Made by a program: the position numbers and the translations under genes. DNA of 9,912 bases from the NCBI GenBank assembly GCA_903860085.1, contig CAIOPD010000143.1, forward strand, positions 1 to 9,912, read 5' to 3'. Positions 5,094-9,912 of this stretch are shown here, in pieces; the stretch's first letter is position 1; each line of letters starts with the position of its first letter. Below the pieces are notes generated by a model. It was not told where the DNA came from, searched no databases, and saw only the letters and a program-made list of their open reading frames with translations. Source of the DNA: an uncultured Pseudomonadota bacterium. GTDB lineage: Bacteria; Pseudomonadota; Gammaproteobacteria; Burkholderiales; Methylophilaceae.

Positions 5094-6647
5094 ATGACGA
5101 TTGAAATATACATTCCTAGAGATTCAAGCGCGCTGTCAATGGGTGCAGAAAAAGTGGCCTTAGCTATCGGAAATGAGGCGAAAAAACGTGGTTTAGACGT
5201 ACACATTATTCGTAATGGTTCCCGTGGCCTATATTGGCTGGAAACCATGGTAGAAGTATCCACAGCGTCTGGACGCGTAGCCTACGGTCCAGTTAAAGTA
5301 GGAGATGTGCCTTCATTATTTGATGCAGATTTCGTGCATGGTAAAGCCCATGCACTGAATCTAGGTCTAACAGAAGAGTTGCCTTGGCTTAAAAAACAAC
5401 AGCGCTTAACTTTTGCTAGAGTTGGGATTACTGACCCGATTTCACTGGCTGATTACATTGCTCATGAAGGTTATCAAGGACTTAAAAATGCATTGAGATT
5501 GTCGGCTAGCGAGATAGTAAAAATTGTCACTGACTCCGGTTTACGTGGCCGTGGTGGTGCAGCTTTCCCTACTGGCATTAAATGGAACACAGTGCTTGGT
5601 TGTCAGTCTGAGCAAAAATACATCGTATGTAATGCCGATGAGGGGGACTCAGGTACATATTCAGATCGCATGATTATGGAAGGCGATCCTTTTGTTTTAA
5701 TCGAAGGCATGACCATCGCTGCCATTGCAGTAGGTGCTACACAAGGTTACATCTATTTACGTTCTGAATATCCACACGCTTTAGTGACGCTGAATGCGGC
5801 GATAGAGGCAGCCAATCAGGCAGGTTACTTAGGTGCTGATATTTTAGGAAGCGGTAGAGCATTTTATTTAGAGGTAAGACGTGCTGCCGGCGCCTATGTT
5901 TGTGGTGAAGAAACTTCATTATTAGAAAGCTTGGAGGGTAAGCGCGGTCAAGTGCGTTTTAAACCACCACTGCCAGCGATTGAGGGTTTATTTGGTAAGC
6001 CTACCGTAGTCAATAATGTGATTTCATTAGCAACAGTGCCCATTATTCTGCATAAAGGTGCCCAATACTATGCGGACTTTGGCATGGGTCGCTCACGCGG
6101 TACTTTGCCGATTCAGCTAGCTGGGAATATCAAACAAGGTGGGCTAGTAGAATTAGCGTTTGGCGCGACCTTGCGTGAGTTGCTTTACGATTTTGGCGGT
6201 GGGTCAGCAACAGGCAGACCTATTCGTGCGGTCCAAGTCGGTGGCCCACTAGGCGCATTTTTGCCGGAAAGTCAATTTGACACGCCTTTGGATTACGAGG
6301 CTTTTAGTCAGTTGTGGGCGGTGCTCGGTCACGGGGGTATTGTTGCCTTTGATGACTCTGTGGATATGGCAGTAATGGCGCGTTATGCTTTTGAGTTTTG
6401 CGCGATTGAGTCCTGCGGTAAGTGCACGCCATGTCGAATAGGTTCTACTCGTGGTGCAGAGGTGATGGATCAAATTATCGCGGGTAAAGATACAGTAAAA
6501 AATATTAAATTGGTGCGCGACCTAAGCGACACCATGCTTAATGGATCCCTATGTGCATTGGGTGGCATGACGCCATACCCAGTATTAAGCGCAATGAACC
6601 ATTTCCCTGAAGATTTTGAGACTAAGAAAGCGAGCGCCGCCGCCTAA
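5094..6647 (+). CDS. fdsB: NAD+-dependent formate dehydrogenase, beta (diaphorase) subunit FdsB
   Basis: FdsB carries FMN, one [4Fe-4S] cluster and the NAD(H) site, and passes electrons from FdsA to NAD+; it is homologous to NuoF. It has 517 residues. Residues 1 to about 100 (MTIEIYIPRDSSAL onward) form the N-terminal extension typical of FdsB-type subunits, probably a cluster-free thioredoxin-like domain. Then come GLRGRGGAAFP (149-159) and NADEGDSG (from 180), which bind FMN and NAD(H), and GAYVCGEETSLLESLEG (from 266). The FeS ligands are C441-x2-C444-x2-C447 (ESCGKCTPCRIGS) and C487 (GSLCALGG). ATG 5094 is chosen because it gives the usual MTIEIYIPRD opening and has GGAGG upstream. It is one nt after fdsG and 34 nt before fdsA. 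No signal peptide is seen, fitting a soluble enzyme. Confidence 0.96.
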   Translation: MTIEIYIPRDSSALSMGAEKVALAIGNEAKKRGLDVHIIRNGSRGLYWLETMVEVSTASGRVAYGPVKVGDVPSLFDADFVHGKAHALNLGLTEELPWLKKQQRLTFARVGITDPISLADYIAHEGYQGLKNALRLSASEIVKIVTDSGLRGRGGAAFPTGIKWNTVLGCQSEQKYIVCNADEGDSGTYSDRMIMEGDPFVLIEGMTIAAIAVGATQGYIYLRSEYPHALVTLNAAIEAANQAGYLGADILGSGRAFYLEVRRAAGAYVCGEETSLLESLEGKRGQVRFKPPLPAIEGLFGKPTVVNNVISLATVPIILHKGAQYYADFGMGRSRGTLPIQLAGNIKQGGLVELAFGATLRELLYDFGGGSATGRPIRAVQVGGPLGAFLPESQFDTPLDYEAFSQLWAVLGHGGIVAFDDSVDMAVMARYAFEFCAIESCGKCTPCRIGSTRGAEVMDQIIAGKDTVKNIKLVRDLSDTMLNGSLCALGGMTPYPVLSAMNHFPEDFETKKASAAA

Positions 6648-6664
6648 GCTTCACTTGGGCTCGC
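6630..6664 (+). other. Inverted repeat across the fdsB-fdsA junction
   Basis: GCGAGC (6630-6635) and GCTCGC (6659-6664) are perfect 6-bp GC-rich arms 23 nt apart. They enclose the last fdsB codons, the stop codon and the first part of the 34-nt gap. The fdsA ribosome site begins five nt after the right arm. An RNA stem here could affect the relative yield of FdsB and FdsA, but the long loop makes it weak. Confidence 0.35.
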
Positions 6665-6668
6665 GGTT

Positions 6669-6672
6669 GGAG
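6669..6672 (+). promoter_or_regulatory. Ribosome binding site for fdsA
   Basis: GGAG (within TTGGAGA) lies nine nt before ATG 6682. This supports the ATG over in-frame starts upstream that would overlap fdsB and add an unrelated arginine- and proline-rich leader. Confidence 0.65.
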
Positions 6673-6681
6673 ATACTGAAT

Positions 6682-9582
6682 ATGGACGATATTAAATATA
6701 GCAAGCCAACGCAAGAGCATAGCCGCACTAGCTTTGATGATCAGTTGGATTATGGCACTCCAGCGCGTACATCAGATGTGCTGGTGACGTTGATCATTGA
6801 CGATAGAGAAGTGACGGTGCCTGAAGGCACCTCGATTATGCGTGCGTCAATATTAGCTGGCATTAATGTGCCTAAGCTATGCGCCACAGATAGCTTAGAG
6901 CCATTTGGATCATGTCGTCTTTGCGTCGTGGAAATTGAAGGTAGGCGAGGTTATCCAGCCTCATGCACCACACCAGTAGCCTCAGGCCTCAAAGTGCATA
7001 CACAAACGCCCAAGCTTGCGGATATTCGCAGAGGTACCATGGAACTCTACATTTCAGACCATCCTTTGGATTGTTTGACTTGCGCCGCTAATGGCGATTG
7101 TGAGTTGCAAGATATGGCAGGGGCAGTGGGTCTTCGAGAAGTGCGTTATGACGATAAAGGTGAAAATCACCTTAAAGCAGTTAAAGATGAATCTAACCCG
7201 TATTTCACTTTTGATCCTAGTAAATGTATCGTGTGCTCACGTTGCGTCCGTGCATGTGAAGAAACGCAGGGCACTTACGCACTAACTATTTCTGGCCGTG
7301 GCTTTGAGTCTAAGGTGGCTGCGGGCATTAATAATTTCATGGAATCGGAATGTGTTTCTTGTGGCGCTTGTGTGCAAGCTTGCCCGACTGCAACGTTAAT
7401 GGAAAAAACCGTGATTGAAGCGGGAACCCCCGAGCACAGCGTAACAACTACTTGCGCCTATTGTGGTGTAGGTTGTTCGTTTAATGCTGAAATGAAAGGC
7501 GAAGAAGTGGTTCGGATGACGCCGAATAAAAACGGCGGTGCTAACCATGGTCACTCCTGTGTTAAAGGTCGTTTTGCATGGGGTTATGCGACGCACCAAG
7601 ATCGTATTACCACACCGATGATACGTAAGAATATAAGCGACCCTTGGCAGACCGTGAGCTGGGATGAAGCTATTAATTATGCAGCAAGTGAATTAAATCG
7701 AATTAAAAACCAATATGGTAAAGATGCCATTGGGGGCATAACTTCATCACGTTGCACCAATGAAGAGGTTTACGTAACGCAAAAATTAGTGCGCGCAGCC
7801 ATTGGCGTCAATAACGTTGATACCTGTGCTCGGGTCTGTCACTCCCCTACGGGTTACGGTTTAAAACAAACATTGGGCGAATCTGCCGGTACGCAAACAT
7901 TTGATTCAGTCATGGCTGCCGACGTTATATTTGTCATTGGTGCGAACCCAACTGATGGACATCCTGTATTTGCGTCACAAATGAAACGCCGTTTACGCGC
8001 TGGTGCTAAATTAATCATTGCTGATCCGCGTGAGATTGATTTAGTGGATAACTCACCGCACATTCGCGCTGATTACCATTTAAAGCTACGCCCTGGTACC
8101 AACGTGGCGCTGATCTCAGCTTTAGGGCATGTGATTGTGACTGAAGGTTTAGTAGATGAGGCTTTTGTAAAAGAGCGTTGCGAGTGGGATTCCTTTGTAG
8201 CATGGCGTGACTTTGTATCTCATGCTGATAATTCACCTGAAGCTTTGGCTGAAGTAATTGGCGTAGATGCCGCAAGCTTGCGCGCTGCAGCAAGGTTATA
8301 TGCAACCGGCGGCAATGCAGCGATTTATTATGGCTTAGGCGTGACCGAACACAGCCAAGGTTCGACTATGGTCATGGGTATTGCTAATCTAGCGATGGCG
8401 ACTGCAAATGTTGGCCGTGAAGGTGTGGGCGTGAATCCATTACGCGGGCAAAATAATGTGCAGGGCTCTTGTGACATGGGTTCTATGCCACATGAGTATC
8501 CAGGGTATCGTCACGTTTCTGATGAGGCTACGCGTGCGCTATTTGAATCTGCATGGGGCAGGCCTTTAAGTGCAGAGCCAGGTCTGCGTATTCCCAATAT
8601 GCTGGATTATGCAATTGAGGGTAGTTTTAAAGCCCTATACTGCGTGGGCGAAGATATTGCCCAGTCTGATCCTGATACACAACATGTAACCCATGCCCTA
8701 GAGTCTATGGAATGCGTCATCGTGCAGGATCTATTCCTAAATGAAACGGCAATGTACGCACACGTATTTTTCCCAGGCGCTTCCTTCCTAGAAAAAAGCG
8801 GTACCTTTACCAATGCTGAACGTAGGATTTCACCTGTGCGACGCGTGATGGCCCCGAAAAATGGTTTTGAAGATTGGGAAATCACCGCTAAGCTTTCCGC
8901 GGCCATGGGTTATGAAATGAAATATAACCATGCTTCAGAAATTATGGATGAGATTGCGGCGTTGACTCCGACTTTTAGTGGCGTAAGCTTCAAAAAACTT
9001 GATGAACTTGGTAGTATCCAATGGCCTTGTAATGATGAGCATCCAGAGGGAACGCCGACGATGCACGTAGATGAATTTGTGCGTGGTAAGGGTAAATTCT
9101 TTGTGACCGACTACGTGCCGACTACAGAAAAAGTGACTGCTAAATACCCTCTGATTCTAACCACTGGCCGCATACTTTCGCAATACAATGTAGGTGCGCA
9201 AACTCGTCGTACTAAAAATGTGAGTTGGCATCACGAAGACTTGGTTGAAATCCATCCACACGATGCAGAAGAGCGCGGCGTTAAAGAGGGAGACTGGGTA
9301 GGCATAAACAGCCGTGCAGGAGAAACCGTTTTACGTGTCAAAATAACAGATCGAGTGCAGCCGGGCGTTATTTACACGACCTTCCACCATCCGGAATCTG
9401 GTGCCAATGTGATTACTACAGACAACTCTGATTGGGCAACTAACTGCCCAGAGTTTAAGGTAACTGCTGTGCAGGTGACGCGCGTCAATCAGCTTTCTGA
9501 TTGGCAGCAACATTACAAAACATTCAGTGAAGCGCAGTTAGCTTTTGCCGGCAAAGATCAAGATGCGGCCCGTATAGAGTAA
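6682..9582 (+). CDS. fdsA: NAD+-dependent formate dehydrogenase, alpha (catalytic) subunit FdsA
   Basis: FdsA oxidises formate to CO2 at a bis-MGD molybdenum centre. It has 966 residues. The NuoG-like N-terminal part holds a [2Fe-2S] site (C67, C78, C81, C95), a His-ligated [4Fe-4S] site (H127, C131, C134, C140) and two ferredoxin-type [4Fe-4S] sites (C182/185/188/192 and C224/227/230/234). The molybdenum part (about 250-935) has its own [4Fe-4S] site (C258, C261, C265, C293). C386-H387 in CARVCHSP gives the Mo-ligand cysteine and its histidine; R588 in NPLRGQNN matches the essential active-site arginine of the Rhodobacter/Cupriavidus enzymes. The pterin-dinucleotide-binding end domain spans about 822-935. 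The Mo ligand is encoded by TGT, so this is a cysteine and not a selenocysteine enzyme. No Tat leader is present, so it is cytoplasmic. Every cluster ligand I expect is intact. fdhD begins six nt after its stop. Confidence 0.97.
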   Translation: MDDIKYSKPTQEHSRTSFDDQLDYGTPARTSDVLVTLIIDDREVTVPEGTSIMRASILAGINVPKLCATDSLEPFGSCRLCVVEIEGRRGYPASCTTPVASGLKVHTQTPKLADIRRGTMELYISDHPLDCLTCAANGDCELQDMAGAVGLREVRYDDKGENHLKAVKDESNPYFTFDPSKCIVCSRCVRACEETQGTYALTISGRGFESKVAAGINNFMESECVSCGACVQACPTATLMEKTVIEAGTPEHSVTTTCAYCGVGCSFNAEMKGEEVVRMTPNKNGGANHGHSCVKGRFAWGYATHQDRITTPMIRKNISDPWQTVSWDEAINYAASELNRIKNQYGKDAIGGITSSRCTNEEVYVTQKLVRAAIGVNNVDTCARVCHSPTGYGLKQTLGESAGTQTFDSVMAADVIFVIGANPTDGHPVFASQMKRRLRAGAKLIIADPREIDLVDNSPHIRADYHLKLRPGTNVALISALGHVIVTEGLVDEAFVKERCEWDSFVAWRDFVSHADNSPEALAEVIGVDAASLRAAARLYATGGNAAIYYGLGVTEHSQGSTMVMGIANLAMATANVGREGVGVNPLRGQNNVQGSCDMGSMPHEYPGYRHVSDEATRALFESAWGRPLSAEPGLRIPNMLDYAIEGSFKALYCVGEDIAQSDPDTQHVTHALESMECVIVQDLFLNETAMYAHVFFPGASFLEKSGTFTNAERRISPVRRVMAPKNGFEDWEITAKLSAAMGYEMKYNHASEIMDEIAALTPTFSGVSFKKLDELGSIQWPCNDEHPEGTPTMHVDEFVRGKGKFFVTDYVPTTEKVTAKYPLILTTGRILSQYNVGAQTRRTKNVSWHHEDLVEIHPHDAEERGVKEGDWVGINSRAGETVLRVKITDRVQPGVIYTTFHHPESGANVITTDNSDWATNCPEFKVTAVQVTRVNQLSDWQQHYKTFSEAQLAFAGKDQDAARIE

Positions 9583-9588
9583 TCAGGC

Positions 9589-9912
9589 ATGCAATGCTCG
9601 TTAGATGACAGCCTTGGTGTTGCTGATACGGAGGAAGTAATCACAGCAACTGAACCCTTAGCGCACTTTGAGGTGACTAGGTCGCGCGATGGGAGCGAGT
9701 GCAACGAACAAGATCAGTTGGCAGAAGAAACCCCAATTGCCTTAATTTACAATGGGATTTCGCATGCGGTTATGCTGGCGACGCCGCAAGATTTAGAAGA
9801 TTTTGCTTTAGGATTTTCTTTATCTGAAGGCATTGTGTTGGATAAGAGTGAGTTGTATAGCATTGAAATTCAGGTGCAGAAAAATGGCATAGAGATTCAT
9901 TGTGAGATTGCG
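9589..9912 (+). CDS. fdhD: Formate dehydrogenase sulfurtransferase FdhD/FdsC, N-terminal part (runs off right edge)
   Basis: The first 108 codons of a rightward gene are present and remain open at the window end; the family is usually about 270-280 residues. FdhD (FdsC in fds operons) binds bis-MGD and passes sulfur from a cysteine desulfurase to molybdenum, without which formate dehydrogenase is inactive. The recognisable block is LAEETPIALIYNGISHAVML (44-63), followed by ATPQDLEDFALGFSLSEGIV (64-83), very close to E. coli FdhD. The conserved CxxC that carries the sulfur should come soon after the edge and cannot be checked. ATG 9589 is the first start after the fdsA stop, which lies in the same frame. 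Its ribosome site is poor (GAG at 9577-9579). GTG 9673 (codon 29) is an alternative. fdsD would be expected downstream. Confidence 0.93.
   Translation, partial: MQCSLDDSLGVADTEEVITATEPLAHFEVTRSRDGSECNEQDQLAEETPIALIYNGISHAVMLATPQDLEDFALGFSLSEGIVLDKSELYSIEIQVQKNGIEIHCEIA

Noticed and set aside
6616..6681. Upstream start adding 22 residues to FdsA
   Set aside because: It would overlap fdsB and encode an arginine/proline-rich leader unlike FdsA, while ATG 6682 has a well-spaced GGAG. It is not a twin-arginine signal, since no hydrophobic stretch follows.
7837..7842. Selenocysteine formate dehydrogenase
   Set aside because: The Mo-ligand codon is TGT (Cys) and the frame has no internal TGA.
4631..9582. 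Reading the three enzyme genes as complex I subunits NuoE, NuoF and NuoG
   Set aside because: FdsB has the long FdsB-type N-terminal extension, FdsA carries a formate dehydrogenase molybdenum domain with C386/H387/R588, and fdhD follows. No other nuo genes are present.
1..9912. Mobile element, CRISPR array, tRNA or rRNA gene, or a novel defence or biosynthetic system
   Set aside because: No transposase or integrase gene, repeat-spacer pattern, terminal inverted repeats or RNA-gene signature was seen. Nearly all sequence is accounted for by recognised housekeeping and energy-metabolism genes.

Overview
The window holds ten genes and nothing that looks mobile. It resembles the chromosome of a betaproteobacterium, most likely a methylotroph of the Methylophilaceae (Methylotenera/Methylophilus type). 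I infer this from base composition in the mid-40s % GC by eye, from Fds proteins resembling the Cupriavidus/Rhodobacter soluble formate dehydrogenase as I remember it, and from the pairing of that enzyme with molybdenum-cofactor genes. The assignment is not proven by the sequence.

Layout. The left arm reads leftward: moaA (4520-3483), mobA (3482-2871), mobB (2887-2342), moeA (2335-1055), then a tonB-type gene (942-253) and the first 49 codons of a PrxQ/Bcp-type peroxiredoxin (148 to beyond the left edge). The four cofactor genes are packed with gaps or overlaps of -17, 0 and 6 nt and look like one operon. A hairpin overlaps the moeA stop codon, and tonB has its own promoter-like sequence. The right arm reads rightward: fdsG (4631-5092), fdsB (5094-6647), fdsA (6682-9582) and the first 108 codons of fdhD/fdsC (9589 to beyond the right edge). 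The two arms diverge from a 110-nt AT-rich control region (4521-4630).

How the genes work together. FdsG, FdsB and FdsA make a cytoplasmic NAD+-dependent formate dehydrogenase. FdsA oxidises formate to CO2 at a bis-MGD molybdenum centre with a cysteine ligand. Electrons pass along Fe-S clusters in FdsA, FdsB and FdsG to FMN and NAD+ on FdsB. The left arm supplies parts of the cofactor route: MoaA starts molybdopterin synthesis, MoeA inserts molybdenum, MobA adds GMP, and MobB is a GTP-binding helper. FdhD delivers sulfur to the finished centre. moaC, moaD, moaE, moeB, molybdate uptake genes and fdsD are not in the window.

Novelty. I found no previously undescribed system; the genes belong to well-known families. 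The points worth a second look are small: the architecture of the divergent control region, a hairpin at the moeA stop, a Fur-like site before tonB, gene-junction details, and a six-residue insertion in the MobA nucleotide loop.
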